Assembly: GCA_963575745.1 (NCBI GenBank) | Contig: CAUYUJ010018060.1 | Span: 351,532-415,531, forward strand | Length of the DNA: 64,000 nucleotides | Reading direction: 5' to 3' | DNA from: Prorocentrum cordatum | Taxonomy: Eukaryota > Sar > Dinophyceae > Prorocentrales > Prorocentraceae | In this document: one piece after another, positions 1-11,845 of the stretch | Layout of the letters: every line of letters begins with the position of its first letter | How positions within the stretch are numbered: position 1 is the stretch's first letter | Translations under genes and position numbers: made by a program | The notes under the pieces: generated by a model | Told to the model about the DNA's origin: nothing | Seen by the model: only the letters and a program-made list of their open reading frames with translations | Database searches by the model: none

Positions 1-840
1 AAAAGTTATGAGTCTTCACCAGAGACGCAGGAAACCTCTCAGAAGGCCGGAGGGCTCCTGGGGAGCCCCGCCGCCTTCTGAGAGAGCATTCTCCTTCTCG
101 CTTCCCCCCCTCGCTCGCCGCCAAAGTGAGGATGCAGGGTCCAGGACGCTCGACCCTTGGAAGTCCCAGTTACAATTTGGAGCTCCTTGCCTTGAGCGTC
201 AACACTGGCTCGGGACGGGCCGACACAGTATGGATGCAAGGGTAACCTTGATGAAGCAGGGCATCCTCACTATGGATTTCGACCGTAGTCCACACGTCCG
301 CTCCGTAAGATAGGGAACGACGTTCGCGCGGCGATGCTCCGAAGAAAGTCCGACGTGAAACCGACGCGAGTCCGACGTAAAGCCGACCCGAGTCCGAAGT
401 AAAGCTGACGGGAACCCAACGAAATTAGGTCGACGCATCCCTCCTCGAAGCCTGTCTATCCCTGACGCCAGAGGAAGAACAGCGGCACAGACATAAACTT
501 CCAGAGGTCCGCGCGGATGTCTTGGACAGACGCTGGACTTCCCTGGAGGCGCCTCCGGCGCCACCCCTGGCGCGCTTCGAGCGCAAGGGAAGGGGGTCCA
601 CCGCCGATCCAAGAAATCCGCGCTAAGCTCTTCGGTGGCAACTCACTGGAGCCCCCATACCATCTTGCCGGCTCTTGCGAATCGACGTTAATCGACGCTA
701 GTCCACGCTGATCGACGCTAAATCGACGCTAATCGACGCTGACCGACGCGAAGTCGGCGTTATCTCATCGACTGCCAAGCGCTCATCGACGCAGATCGAC
801 GCGAGAGACGAAATTTAGAGGGTGTAGTCAACCCGTACCA
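1..840. other. Non-coding, with short GACGC-type repeats
   Basis: I see no convincing gene here. Positions 340-420 repeat a motif like GTCCGACGTRAA about three times, and 670-800 repeat ATCGACGCTA-like units of 10-11 bp about ten times with variation. Open frames in this stretch have arginine/proline-rich compositions typical of GC-rich non-coding DNA. Positions 37-122 are a copy of the CTTCTGAGA repeat found again at 35.4-36.3 kb. Confidence 0.5.
37..122 (+). repeat. CTTCTGAGA repeat, copy 1
   Basis: A sequence of roughly 85 bp running from TCAGAAGGC through CTTCTGAGA to CCCTCGCTCGCCGCC. Related copies lie at 35847-35932 and 36188-36252 on the same strand and at 35377-35462 and 36062-36130 on the opposite strand. 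The copies are diverged but keep the order of the three blocks, so this is a dispersed family rather than chance similarity. Confidence 0.6.
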
Positions 841-846
841 TAAGCT

Positions 847-1018
847 GACTACCTACCAAACCATCCCAACTTACCCCGAACACCCGAACTTCGGGCTGGG
901 GGGGCAATTACGGGCTCCACGCGTATTTTTGTTCAATGTTCCCAGACCCCCCGCCTCTGGAAATGGAGGGCAAATCGGGCAATTCGGGCTGGGTTGGGGT
1001 GGCTTGGTGGGCGGTGGT
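847..1018 (+). mobile_element. MITE-like family D, copy 1
   Basis: About 172 bp related to 14434-14608. The start (ACTACCTACCAAACCA) and the end (GGTTGGGGTGGCTTGGTGG region) are imperfect inverted complements, as expected of a small non-autonomous TIR element. No coding capacity. It abuts family C copy 1 at 1018, so the two elements sit end to end. Target duplications are not clear. Confidence 0.6.
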
Positions 1019-1195
1019 ACAGTGGAGACCAGCCCACAAGAAACCTTCCACAAGAAACCGAAACCTGAGACCCAGGCCGTCCACTGATTTTGGTGTGGGA
1101 GCGTCACGCTTTCCGTCGCAAAACCATCGAAACCCAAGAAACCCAGGGCACCCTGGAGGCAAGCAGGGTGTTTCTTGGCATGGGTCCTCACTGTA
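1018..1195 (+). mobile_element. MITE-like family C, copy 1
   Basis: About 178 bp beginning TACAGTGGAGACC and ending GGTCCTCACTGTA, which are near-perfect inverted complements. The interior (CCTTCCACAAGAAACC, then GCAAGCAGGGTGTTTCTTGGCATG) recurs at 12345-12522 and 46395-46573 in the same orientation. The inverted ends, constant length and three copies support a non-autonomous DNA element. It has no open frame of interest. Confidence 0.7.
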
Positions 1196-1199
1196 AGCT

Positions 1200-2600
1200 G
1201 ACGTCTCCCCGGGGCCCTGGGGGCCTTTTCTCTGCCGGTGGGGACGGCGATCTGCCCCCGCAGGCCGTGTGGGCGACCGGAGAAGGCAAGAGCGTCCAAG
1301 TCTGAGGACACCCAGCCGGAGCTGACGTGGAAGGCGGGATACTGCTGCAACGAGTGCGCAGGCAGGGACCCCGGCGAAGAGTGGGCGGTGGGAAGCGCCA
1401 TGCACTACGCCCACTGCGAGAAGGAGCCCCGCGGTCAGGACCGAGGCGACGGCCATGCAGGCCAGGGGGCAGCAGCGCGGGAGAAGCGGCAAAGGCTCCT
1501 TCGCTTCCCGGAGGCCCACCCGACGCAGCCCGGCAGCCAGCCCCGGGCCACGGCCCGGGTCGAGCCGGGGGGGCCGACCGAGGGCGCCGGCCGCAGCCCC
1601 GCGGGGGCCGCCGGCAGCGAGGCCGCGAGCTCGGAGCGCCCACCGCCATCCCCGCCGACGCGGGAGCAGTCGGGCGAGGGGCGAGGCGGAGCACGGGCGG
1701 GCCCAGGAGGTGGAGGCGGCGCACAGGACTGAGACGGAGGCACGCGCCACGAAGAGCGCGGAGCACATCGGATTGGAAGCCCCGGCGTCACCGCGCAATG
1801 GTCAAGGTCGAGCCAGAGGCGGAGGTGACGACGCCCAGCGAGCAGGAGACAGCGGCGAGGATGACGCACCGGCTGTCGGCCAAACGAGTGCACTATAGGG
1901 AGACCGGGGCCCGGCCTGCCTCGAGGGCCCAGGGCCGCGGGTCTCGGCCGAGCCCAGCCCGAAGCCCGCCGTCGACGCCAGGGGGGGCGAAATCCCCGGC
2001 GGGACGCACTCCACTGCCCCAACCAGGGCCGCGCGCAGCTCCCCAAGGTCGGGACACCCTGCCCCGACCAGGGTCGGCGGCAGGAGAGCCAAGCGTCCCG
2101 CGGGCCCGCGCTCCTCTGCCCCGGCCAGGGCGGCGCCCGGAACCAGACGGCCAGGAACCGCCACCGCAGCTGGGATCACGCTCGCCACCGGCGGAGCAAG
2201 AGGAGAAGGACCGGGGGGGGCGCACCTCGATCGGCGGGGGCGGCGTCGTCGGCAGGACCCCCAATCGGGAGGGCGCCTGTGGGGCCGCATGCGGAGGGCC
2301 CACCGCCGTCGTCGGTGGGCGCGCCGGTGGCGAAGCCGAAGCCTCCCCCGTTCTCCCTGCGCAGGAACTTCAGGGTCACGGGGGCCCTCAGGGACGACGG
2401 CCTGGGCTTCATGAGCGCAAGGACCTGGGCTCAGGAGGAGGAACTTGTGACGGTCGATCCACTAGCTGTCGACGGGTACCTGGCGGAGACCGACGGACAA
2501 AGCCAAGGGGGCTCGGACCTGGGGTGGCAGTTGAGGCAGCTAGCGCGCGATGACACCCGGCAAGCAGGAGGCAGGCCGGACGGCAGCTACAAAACGGAGC
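1200..2600 (+). other. Proline/arginine-rich open stretch upstream of the recombinase
   Basis: Very GC-rich DNA with overlapping open frames on both strands, so open length alone means little. On the plus strand 1238-1732 includes a short cysteine-containing segment (GYCCNECAGRDPGEEW), followed by Pro/Arg/Gly-rich low-complexity translation to about 2550. It could be the disordered N-terminal part of the recombinase gene that follows, or simply non-coding. No domain is recognisable. Confidence 0.25.
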
Positions 2601-3690
2601 TCCAGGGGCTCGTGGACGAAGCGGCGGCGGCTTCGGTGGCCCGCAGCACCCGCCCCACCCGCGGCGCTGCGTGGAGGCAGTGGACGACGTTCTGCCACAT
2701 CCGTCGGCGCTCGCCCGCGCTGCGCGGGGAGACGAGGGAGGATCGACACCATGGCCCACCTGTACAACAGTCTGCACAAGTCGCATTGCACAATCCGCTC
2801 GTATCTCCTCGGCATCCACCCCCAGCAAGCGATGTTGGCAGAGGCAGACCCGCTGGCAGGGAAGCCCCGCATCTGGATGGCGCTCAACGGCATCGAGAGG
2901 TGGCAAGGGCCTGGGCAGAGGAAGCTGCCGGTGACAGTCAAGATGCTGAAGCGGATCAGGAACATGCTGAGCCCGAAAGACTGCGCGAACGATGCCGCCG
3001 TGTACCTGTGTGTGATCTTCGCTTTCTTCTTCATGATGCGGGTCGGGAAGTACGCCCGCTCTGGACACTGGGACGTGCAGAAGGTGCTGACGAGGCTGGA
3101 CATCGCTCCGAAGTGCAAAGGGGAGCAGGTCAGCCGCTTCGCCGCGGCGGACGAGGTGGTTCTCCGGTTCAAATCCTCGAAGGCAAATCAAAATAGAGCA
3201 AGCCAGGCGGGGAACCACTACCGCTCGAACGACCTGGAAGGGATCTGCCCAGTGAGGGCGGCGGAGTGCTACAATCGTTGGTTCCCAAACAGGCTGACAG
3301 GCAAGGAGGCGCATCTCCTGCTCGCGAGGTGGGAGGGCGGGGGCCCGATCACACGCGAGCGCATCCAGGAGTTGCTCCAGAAGGCGGCGGCGCTGGAGGA
3401 CTATCCGCCGGATCGGCTCAAGGACCATTCGCTCCGCATCGACGGGGCGACCGCCCTCTTGCCACTGCTTCCAGGACACCGAGCTGGTAAAGCGGTGGGG
3501 GAGGTGGAACAGCGGCGCGTTCCTCCTCCACCAGTGCTTGTGGGAGGCAAACGAGGACGCGGCAGGGGTCCCAGAGGCAATGGCCAAGTCAGTGGCGAAC
3601 CTGCACGTAGGATACAAGGCTCTACAAGGCTCTGGCAGCTGGAGGCCGCCAGGCCCCCGCTGGAGGATGAGGGAGGCGAGCTGCAGCAGG
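2600..3690 (+). pseudogene. Tyrosine recombinase (phage-integrase-like), frameshifted
   Basis: Tyrosine recombinases cut and rejoin DNA; in eukaryotes they occur in DIRS, Ngaro and Crypton elements. The N-terminal SAM-like part (TRGAAWRQWTTFCHIRR, near 2660-2715) is in one frame. The core (from IDTMAHLYNSLHKSH, 2740 onward) is in a second. The C-terminal end (DTELVKRWGRWNSGAFLLHQC, from 3475) is in a third. Visible motifs are RVGKYARSG (first arginine), FKSSKANQNR (catalytic lysine region), HSLRIDG (HxxR) and GRW. Where the nucleophilic tyrosine should follow the GRW block I see only histidine and cysteine. With at least two frame shifts and no clear tyrosine it is almost certainly inactive. 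No reverse transcriptase lies next to it. Confidence 0.75.
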
Positions 3691-3830
3691 CCAGCGCAGG
3701 ATTGTCAGCAGTCTGGGGGAGGCCGACCCGAGGCAGAGCCAGAGGAGTATAGGCTGGAGTGCAGAGCTGCGTCGGGCCAGTGCAGGATTGTCAGCAGTCT
3801 GGGGGTCGTTGGCCCAAGGCAGCCCCAGAT
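3678..3830 (+). repeat. Two-copy tandem repeat, about 86 bp
   Basis: Two adjacent imperfect units share the core GCAGGATTGTCAGCAGTCTG. They immediately follow the recombinase remnant and disrupt any continuation of its frame. Confidence 0.6.
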
Positions 3831-3853
3831 GCGCAGTGCAGTCGCGAGGCGGC

Positions 3854-4005
3854 GGGGCGAAGTCCGCCAGAGCGGTCCCCGAGGAGAGAGGTGGAACGAG
3901 GTGTCGGGGCGTAGTCCGCCAGAGCGGTCCCCGAGGAGAGCGGTGGAGGTGAGTTGAGGGGACGGGGCGTAGTCCGCCAGTGCGGTCCCCGAGGAGAAAG
4001 GAGTG
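3854..4005 (+). repeat. Three-copy tandem repeat, 52-58 bp unit
   Basis: Three units start GGGGCGWAGTCCGCCAG and continue CGGTCCCCGAGGAGA, at about 3854, 3906 and 3964. No gene. Confidence 0.75.
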
Positions 4006-4119
4006 GTGGCCAAAGCCGCCGAAGGCGACACAGGTGCGCGCGCGGACGGACTGCCGCGCCTGTGATGCCAAAACGCTGCACCCGCTTGTCGGTTTTCCAA
4101 GCACGAGCCCACTCAAACC

Positions 4120-4350
4120 GGGTCGTTTTCAAAATGTGGCTCTCGCCTTAGCGCCACGCGCATTCGTTTCAAAGCTGTGCAAGGAGATTCACGGATTGAG
4201 GGCGGGTCGTTTTCAAAATGCGGCTGTCGCCATAGTGCCGCGCATAATCGTTTTAAACACTTCAGTGTTTTAAAGAGTGAGAGCGGTTCCTTTTCAAAAT
4301 GTGGCTCTCGCCTTAACGCCGCGCACATTCGTTTTAAACACGTAAAAGAG
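4120..4350 (+). repeat. Three-copy tandem repeat, about 80 bp unit
   Basis: Units begin near 4120, 4204 and 4283 with TCGTTTTCAAAATG or a close variant, followed by GGCTSTCGCC and a TTTTAAACAC-type AT-rich end. No gene from here to 4680. Confidence 0.7.
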
Positions 4351-4683
4351 TTTCACGGGTTCCCATGATCAGCGTACCAACAATCATGTGTTTGGAAAGA
4401 TTCAAGGTTATGAGGGTGCAAGAGGTACGTTGGTTCGCTGTTTCGAAGTATCAGGAATGGCGTTCTGGTACGATTCAAAGACTGTCAAGACGCAACAGAC
4501 AGGTTGATCCGTGGCGTTGAAATGCCGAGAATATTGTTTTGGTATGCTTCAGGATCTTCAAAAGGTTATCTTCCAACGAGGCAGTTCCCTCAGTGGAAAT
4601 GAACCGTTGTAGGGGCCTATGAAGATGGAGCTGGGAGGGAGGGTTTATTTCAACAACGTTGATGGCTCTTTGGTTTCCACTGG

Positions 4684-4952
4684 TGCTCCTCCTCCTCCTC
4701 CTCCTCCTCTTCCTCCTCCTCCTCTCCCTCCTCCTCGATCCTCGCTCCGACACCTCGCTCGTCCTCTCTCGTCATCGCTGCTCCTCGCCGGTCCTCGCTC
4801 CTCCTGCTATTGCTCCTCCTCCTCCTCCTCCTCCTCCTTATCGTCATCGCTGCTCCTCCTCATCTTCCTTGTCTCTCCTCCTCATCTTCCTATTCTCTCC
4901 TCCTCCTCCTCCTCCACCTCGTCCTCCTCCACCTCCTCCTCCTCCTCATCGC
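4684..4952 (+). repeat. CTC/CCT trinucleotide array
   Basis: Interrupted pyrimidine array of CTC units with short variant blocks. Open frames across it are homopolymer-like (Pro, Leu, Ser on plus; Glu, Arg on minus) and are not genes. Confidence 0.9.
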
Positions 4953-5406
4953 GCCTCCGAGGTCGGCCTCTCAACGGGGCGATGGACCAGATCGCACCCA
5001 AATTCGTGACGCAACGAACATGTCACGAATTTCGGCGCCGCGCCCGAGGGCGCATTCCTCGACGGTGGATCCACAAACCGCTCGATGAGAGCGGGGGTGA
5101 CTCCCCAAATTCCCGTCGAAGGATTTGGCCCGAGGTATGGCCGAACGTATGGCCGCAAACTATGAGTGGGGCGGGAAACGTCATTCACAGCCGCTGGCAA
5201 GGAAAACGGTTACATGGACCCCTCCTGGTGACAGCCGGTGGCCGATAGCCTTCTGCAGTACCTCCGACTTTGAGGACGTGACGTGCGGTCGGCGAACTAT
5301 TACATTCTGTGTGTCTCGCAGTCGCACAGCCTCCAATCTGTCGTTGGTGGCCGCCTCATCCTTAAAGATGGGTTTAGGTACGTTTGAAGCCTATAGCGCG
5401 CTTGGA
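4953..5406. other. Unique spacer, nothing recognised
   Basis: Unique sequence between two pyrimidine arrays. I see no gene, RNA or repeat in it. Confidence 0.4.
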
Positions 5407-6480
<1,074 letters not shown>

Positions 6481-6686
6481 CTGGCATAACCATTCGAATC
6501 CGCCGGCCCCCATGTGGGGCCACCAGGCTGTAGGCCGAAGGTTCGCAGTTCCCTGAACCAGTTGCAGCTTCCAGTTTCCACTGTTACAGTTCTGATTATT
6601 GCTGCTTACCGTTCCTTGGTGATGGGTTGCGCGAGGGGGGGAGACCCAAAACGGCATTTTTACCACGCCCTGAGCGTGTTGTCTGA

Positions 6687-7475
6687 CACCCCTCACGCAC
6701 ATCGGCGGGGTCAGGGTCCAAAAACACAGCGGATGTGCCACATTGCTGAAATTCCGTGGCACCCCTCACGCAGATCGGCGGGGTCAGGGTCCAGCAACAC
6801 AGGGGACGTGCCACATTTCTGCAATTCGGTGGCACCCCTCACGCAGATCGGCGGGGTCAGGGTCCAAAAACATATCGAATTCCCAACATTTCTGAAATTC
6901 GGTGGCACTCCTCACGCGGATCGACAGGTTCAGGGTGCAAAAACATAAAGGATTTACCGCATTTCTAAAATTCGGCGGCACCCCTCACGCAGATCCGTAG
7001 GGTCAGGGTCCAAAAACACACGGATGTGCCACATTTCTGAAATTCGGCGGCACCCATCACGCAGATCCGTAGGGTCAGGGTCCAACAACACAGGGGATGT
7101 ACCACAAATTCCGTGGCACCCCTCACGCAGATCGGCGGGGTCAGGGTCCAAAGACACATGGGATGTGCCACATGTCTCAAATTCGATACCACCTCTCATG
7201 CAGATCGGCGGGGTCAGGGTCCGAAAACAGGGGGTATTCCCAACATTTCTGAAATCCGGTGGCACTCCTCACGCGGATCGACAGGGTCAGGGTCCAAAAA
7301 CACAGGGGATTTGCCACATTCCTGAAATCTGGCCGCACCCCTCACGCAGATCCGTAGGGTCAGGGTCAAAAACACATGAGATTTGCTACATTTCTGACAT
7401 CCGGTGGCACCCCTCACGCAGATCCGTGGGGTCAGGGTCGAAAGACAAACAGGTGCTGACACTGCTTCACGGCGG
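6687..7475 (+). repeat. 72-bp minisatellite, 11 units, higher-order period of five
   Basis: Eleven units of about 66-73 bp each begin CACCCCTCACGCAGATC and contain GGGTCAGGGTCCAAAAACAC. Variants repeat every fifth unit. For example, the unit with GGATCGACAGG is followed by one with GATCCGTAGGG at both positions 4-5 and 9-10. This implies that a five-unit block of about 360 bp was duplicated. Not a CRISPR: there are no unique spacers. Confidence 0.9.
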
Positions 7476-7554
7476 CGCCCAGACCTCATGATCTAGCTTT
7501 TGCACTTCCCATTATCCGAGACAGGGGGCCCGCGGCATGGGGCGAAGCCCTTAC

Positions 7555-8133
7555 GGATCACCATCAGAAGCATCATCAGCAACAGCATCAGCATCAAACG
7601 TAGAGTCACAGCCATGATCGTCGTCAGCATCATCATCATCATCAGCATCATCATCATCATCATCATCATCATCAACAACATCATCATGATCATGATGATC
7701 ATCGTGATCATCACCATCCTCATCATCATCACCATCATTACCAACATCATCATCAGTATCATTATCGGCACCAACATAAGCATCATTATCACCACCACCA
7801 TCATCGTCAGCCTCATCATCATCCTCAGCATCGTGGCCATACTCAGCATCATCATATTAATGATCATCCGCAGTCCCATCCTCATCAACCGCATCACCAT
7901 CATCATCACCATCATCTGCAGATTCATCATCATCAGCACAATCGTCATCAGCCTCATCACCATCATCATCGACATCATCCTCGTCATCGCCATCGTCAGC
8001 ATCGTTAACACCAGACTCAGCACCATCATATTCAAACGCAGCATCGCCATCATTATCGTCATCATCATCATCACCCTCGCCATCATCATCCCCATCCGCA
8101 TCCTCAACCTCATCGTCATCAGCATCATTCGGC
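7555..8133 (+). repeat. CAT trinucleotide array (second)
   Basis: Degenerate CAT/ATC array about 580 bp long that ends abruptly at the left terminus of the TIR element at 8135. No gene. Confidence 0.85.
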
Positions 8134-8134
8134 G

Positions 8135-8829
8135 ACACGTGAGAGTGACCCTAGGCAAGAGTGCCCTTTGGTGCGCGGCCTTAGGGGGGCCCGTGGGGGC
8201 CTGGCGCAACCGCGCAAGCCGAGGCCGTCGGATTGCATCAACGATCGGTGGGGCGCGCTTCGACAGATCCCTAGGGCCAGCAAGCAATTGCGGACCTCCG
8301 CCAATTCGTTCCGGGCGCCCCAGAACACCCGCCCGAGGGCTCTGCGAAGCCAGACGCAATCGGGCGCCACCGCGGAGTGTTCTGGCACTGCCGGGCCGCA
8401 TCGCGATGACGTCTGACCGGGTCGGGCGTCAAGGCCGAAACCGAGCCGAAACTTGGCCCCCCCGCGGCCGCAAAAAACTTTCAATAGTAAAGAATTGAGT
8501 TGTAAAGCGCGGAGTGCGAAAAATTATTCAAAGTTAGTCAAAGTTGATCAAAGTTATTCCGCGACGATTTGGGACCGGTCCCAAAGCGGAGAGCACGTCG
8601 CCCGCTCGACTGGGACCCCCTTGCCAAACGAAGCACGCGGCAGAATGCACCGTGCATGCGTTGCGATCGATTGCGAGGCGCGCACCCTGAATCAAGCGCG
8701 CTCTGATGCGATCGCAGACTGGTGCAGCGTGCGCCGACACGAGGCCGAGCGCACTCCTCAGGAAAATATGTCCGACCCTATTAGGGCCAACACTAAAGGT
8801 CACTCTGGCCAAGGGTCACTCTTACGTGT
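8135..8829. mobile_element. 695-bp TIR element between two CAT arrays
   Basis: The left end ACACGTGAGAGTGACCC and the right end (reverse complement ACACGTAAGAGTGACCC) are inverted repeats that extend diverged for about 35 bp. CAT array lies close to both sides (to about 8130 on the left, from 8842 on the right). This is what an insertion of a non-autonomous DNA element into a microsatellite would leave. The interior has no transposase. A diverged piece of the terminus (AGTGACCCTGGCCCAAAGTG) is also seen near 34670. I do not see a clear target duplication. Confidence 0.65.
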
Positions 8830-8841
8830 AGCCAAAGAATC

Positions 8842-9577
8842 ATGAGCATAATCGGCATCATCATCGTCGTCGTAATCATCATCATCAGCATCATCCGTAT
8901 CCTCACCGGCATAGACATCAGCATCACGATCAGCATCATCATCAACAACAACATCAGCATCAGCCGTAGGGTCACAGCCATCATCATCATCATCAGCATC
9001 ATCAGCATCACCAGCGTATGTATTATCGTCCTCATCACCATCAACAGCAGCCGTCGCATCATATTCCGGATCAGCATCACCGTCATCATCATCATCCTCA
9101 TCGTAATCATGACCAGCATCAGAACCAACATGATAGTCATCATCATCACCACCACCATCATCACCATCAACGCCAACATCATCATCATCGTCATCACCAT
9201 CATCATCATCATCATCATCATCAGCATCATCATCATCATCATCAGCATCACCATCAGCATCATCAGCAACATCATCATCATCGTCATCGCCAGCATCGTC
9301 ACCAGTGTCATCAGCATCAGCAGCAGCACCATCGTCATCATCATGATCATCATAATCGCCATCATCATCAGCATCACCACCACCACCATCACCCCCACCA
9401 TCATCATCATATAATCAGCATCAGTATCATCAGCATCTTCCTCATCCTCATCATCAGCACCATCATCATCACCATCACCATCACCATCACCATCATCATC
9501 ATCAGCAGCATCATCATCTTCATCATCACCATCACCATCACCATCACCATCACCATCACCATCACCATCACCATCAC

Positions 9578-9622
<45 letters not shown>

Positions 9623-9638
9623 TCGTCATCATCAGGTA
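8842..9638 (+). repeat. CAT trinucleotide array (third)
   Basis: About 800 bp of ATC/CAT units, including runs with a CATCAC hexamer period at about 9466-9580. Poly-Ile, poly-His and poly-Asp translations are artefacts of the array. Confidence 0.9.
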
Positions 9639-9690
9639 CATGCCAGACCTTCCCTTGAGCGAGTGCGGCTGGGGGAGGTCTGGCATGCTA
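9639..9690. repeat. Short hairpin-forming inverted repeat
   Basis: CATGCCAGACCTTCCC is followed after about 16 nt by GGGGGAGGTCTGGCATG. This gives a near-perfect 16-bp stem between two CAT arrays. It could be a relic of a small palindromic element. Confidence 0.6.
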
Positions 9691-9785
9691 CCCTCCATTG
9701 CCTCGCATGCTCCCACTGGCAATGTTCCCTTCCCCTCTCTCCGATGATGATCTCTACGAGGATCTGACCTTCCTTCCAAAACATG

Positions 9786-10227
9786 ATACGATCATCATCA
9801 TCCTCATCATCATCATCACCATCACCATCACCATCATCATCATCACCATCACCATCAACAACAACAACATCATCATCATCAGCAGCATCAACATCATCAT
9901 AATCATCATCATCATCATCTACCTCCTCCTCCTCCTTCTCCGCTCCTTCCCTGCCTCCACGCTCCTTGCGCCTCGCTTGGCTCCACGCTCCTCGATCCTC
10001 GTTCCTTCACATCCCCCTCATCCTCATCCACATCCCCCTCCTCCTCCTCCTTCTCCTCCTCCTCTTCCTTCTCCTCCTCCTCCTCCTTCTCCTCCTTCTC
10101 CTAGCTCCCCCCCTCCTCCTCCTCCTCCTCCTCGCTCCTCCTTCTCCTCACCTCTTCATCCTCCTCCTCGCTCCTCCTCCTCCTCCTTGCTCCTCCTCCT
10201 CCTCCTCCTCCTCCTCCACCTCATTCC
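9786..10227 (+). repeat. CAT array switching to CTC array
   Basis: 9786-9925 is CAT units and 9926-10227 is CTC/CCT units with short unique islands. The CAT-to-CTC junction mirrors that at 5762 in the opposite order. Confidence 0.85.
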
Positions 10228-10455
10228 AGCGTCTTGACTGTCTTGCCCCATCCAGTGTAAGGGTAATCCTTGCCCCACGCACTGTGGACGAGGCAGGGCA
10301 GAGCCCTGGGATCGTGGACGCGCTAGCACAGGCCAGCGCCAACCCTGGCCTCTCAAGACCACGTCGCGACCCTGGGCCGGCAACGCAATAGGTCCCAAAA
10401 CCTCGGGCCGGTGGAGGGTACAGTCATCGTGCTACCATGCGGAGCGCTGGATAAT

Positions 10456-10612
10456 GAGTATCGTTTAACCGATCCCCATCCCCAGCGGCGTGGCCTGGGC
10501 CCCTCTGGCCGACTTACCCCTAGATGCGGATATAGGTCGTTCCCTTCGGGTTTCGAGGGGGTGTATCCCCAACTGAGGTGGCAGTTTGGTGGGGGTCTCG
10601 AAGGGGATGGGG
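10456..10612 (+). repeat. GAGTATCG repeat, copy 1
   Basis: About 157 bp running from GAGTATCGTTTAA through CCCAGCGGCGTGGCCTGG to TGGCAGTTTGGTGGGGGTC. It is highly similar to 12693-12856. In both copies a G-rich (GGGGAT or GGAGG) tract follows, and then a shared block beginning GAGGTCCAGAGCCCCTC (10827-10878 and 12887-12937). The two loci are therefore segments of one larger duplicated unit. Confidence 0.75.
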
Positions 10613-10930
10613 ATGGGGGTGGAGGAGGAGGGGGAGGAGGGGGGGGAGGAAGGGGAGGGGGAGGAGGGGGAGGAGGCGGAGGAGGAGGAGGAGGGGGATG
10701 GGGACGGGGACCGGGGAAACGATACCGCGACAAGGAACGAAGGGGCTCCCCTGGCCACGGCGAGCCTCCCCCTCTCCTCCACGAGCATAGGCATAGGCCG
10801 CCCGACCCGGACCCGAGGCGCGGCCCGAGGTCCAGAGCCCCTCCCGAGCCCGAGGAGGCCCCTGCGTCGGCGCCTTGCCTGCAGGAGCGGGGGCCGGCTC
10901 CCGGGTGGCTCCCAGAGGCCCCAGTCTGAG

Positions 10931-11095
10931 GTCGGGCGTGTCCCCCTGCAGGGGGGGACGTTGGAGGAGAAGTAAGACAGAGTCAAGATGCACTCAAGAA
11001 GAATCACACATCGCCAAACAAAAACTCAAAACATCGTCCCCAGACCATTTTTTGACTATTTCTGAATATTCCTCCTGCAGAGGGACACGCCCGAC
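10931..11095. mobile_element. MITE-like family A, copy 1
   Basis: 165 bp. The left end GTCGGGCGTGTCCCCCTGCAG and the right end (reverse complement GTCGGGCGTGTCCCTCTGCAG) form 21-bp terminal inverted repeats with one mismatch. Related copies are at 12533-12684 and 41258-41408. A CGTCCCCAGACCATTTTTTGA block and a TTGAATATTCC-like block are shared near the right end. Non-coding. Confidence 0.8.
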
Positions 11096-11504
11096 TTCAC
11101 CTTAGTCGGCCAGAGAATATCGAAAGGGATCGGCTGACCCCCGCCAGCGCCGCTGTCCCCCAAATGTCGGGTCACGCGCGACTCGGGACGATCCGCGCAC
11201 CCCCAAAACTGCTCGCGGCGCGGCGCGGCTGCCGGAACGAATCCCGCGGCTGGAAGGCCGCCGAGAACCGACGGAAGCGCATCCTTAGATGCTCATTTTG
11301 GGGACCTTCTTGGAGCCACTCGCTCCACACGTACGTCGAAGCTGCGTCGAACGTCCGTCGACTCGAGTCGAACCTGAGTCGAACTTGAGTCGAACCTGAG
11401 CCGAGCCGGGTCGAACCTGAGTCGAACTTGAGTCGAACAGATCCCTCCTGGACCCCAGAAAGGTCTCCAAAATGAGTATCGAAGCATACCGAGGCTGGAA
11501 CAAA

Positions 11505-11845
11505 AACCGCCGAGCACCTCGAGCCTCGCACTCCCCGACGGGAAAGCCCCGCGCCGAGGCCCAGGGTCCAGGAGGCGTCCGTCGCGCCCAGCAGCAGCAC
11601 GCCCCGCTCGGCGTCGAACGCGAAGCCCGCCGCCCCCCGACGCCCAGAGGGGGGGTCCCCGGCGCCCGCCGCCAGGCCCACCTCCTCCTCCTCGTCCTCG
11701 TCCTCCTCCTCCTCCTCCGTATCCCAGTTCTCCTCCTCCTCCTCCTCCTCCTCCTCCTCCTCCTCCTCCTCCTCCTCCCTCGCCTCCACCTCCGTATCCC
11801 AATTCTCCTCCTCGTCCTCCTCCTCCTCCTCCTCCTCCCGACGGA
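11505..11845 (-). other. Coding-like island beside a CTC array
   Basis: On the minus strand, 11505-11680 translates to a sequence of balanced composition (GFAFDAERGVLLLGATDASW) without low complexity. It is flanked on its upstream side by a GAG/CTC array (11680-11845) giving poly-Glu. It may be a fragment of an exon. No family is recognised and splice sites cannot be assigned. Confidence 0.25.

Noticed and set aside
908-1798. A 296-codon minus-strand frame upstream of the recombinase
   Set aside because: Leu/Arg/Ala/Pro-rich GC artefact that runs through two MITE-like elements; several other frames are open at the same place.
6687-7475. Regularly repeated units resembling a CRISPR array
   Set aside because: Units are directly adjacent with no unique spacers, the unit is about 72 bp and the context is eukaryotic; it is a minisatellite.
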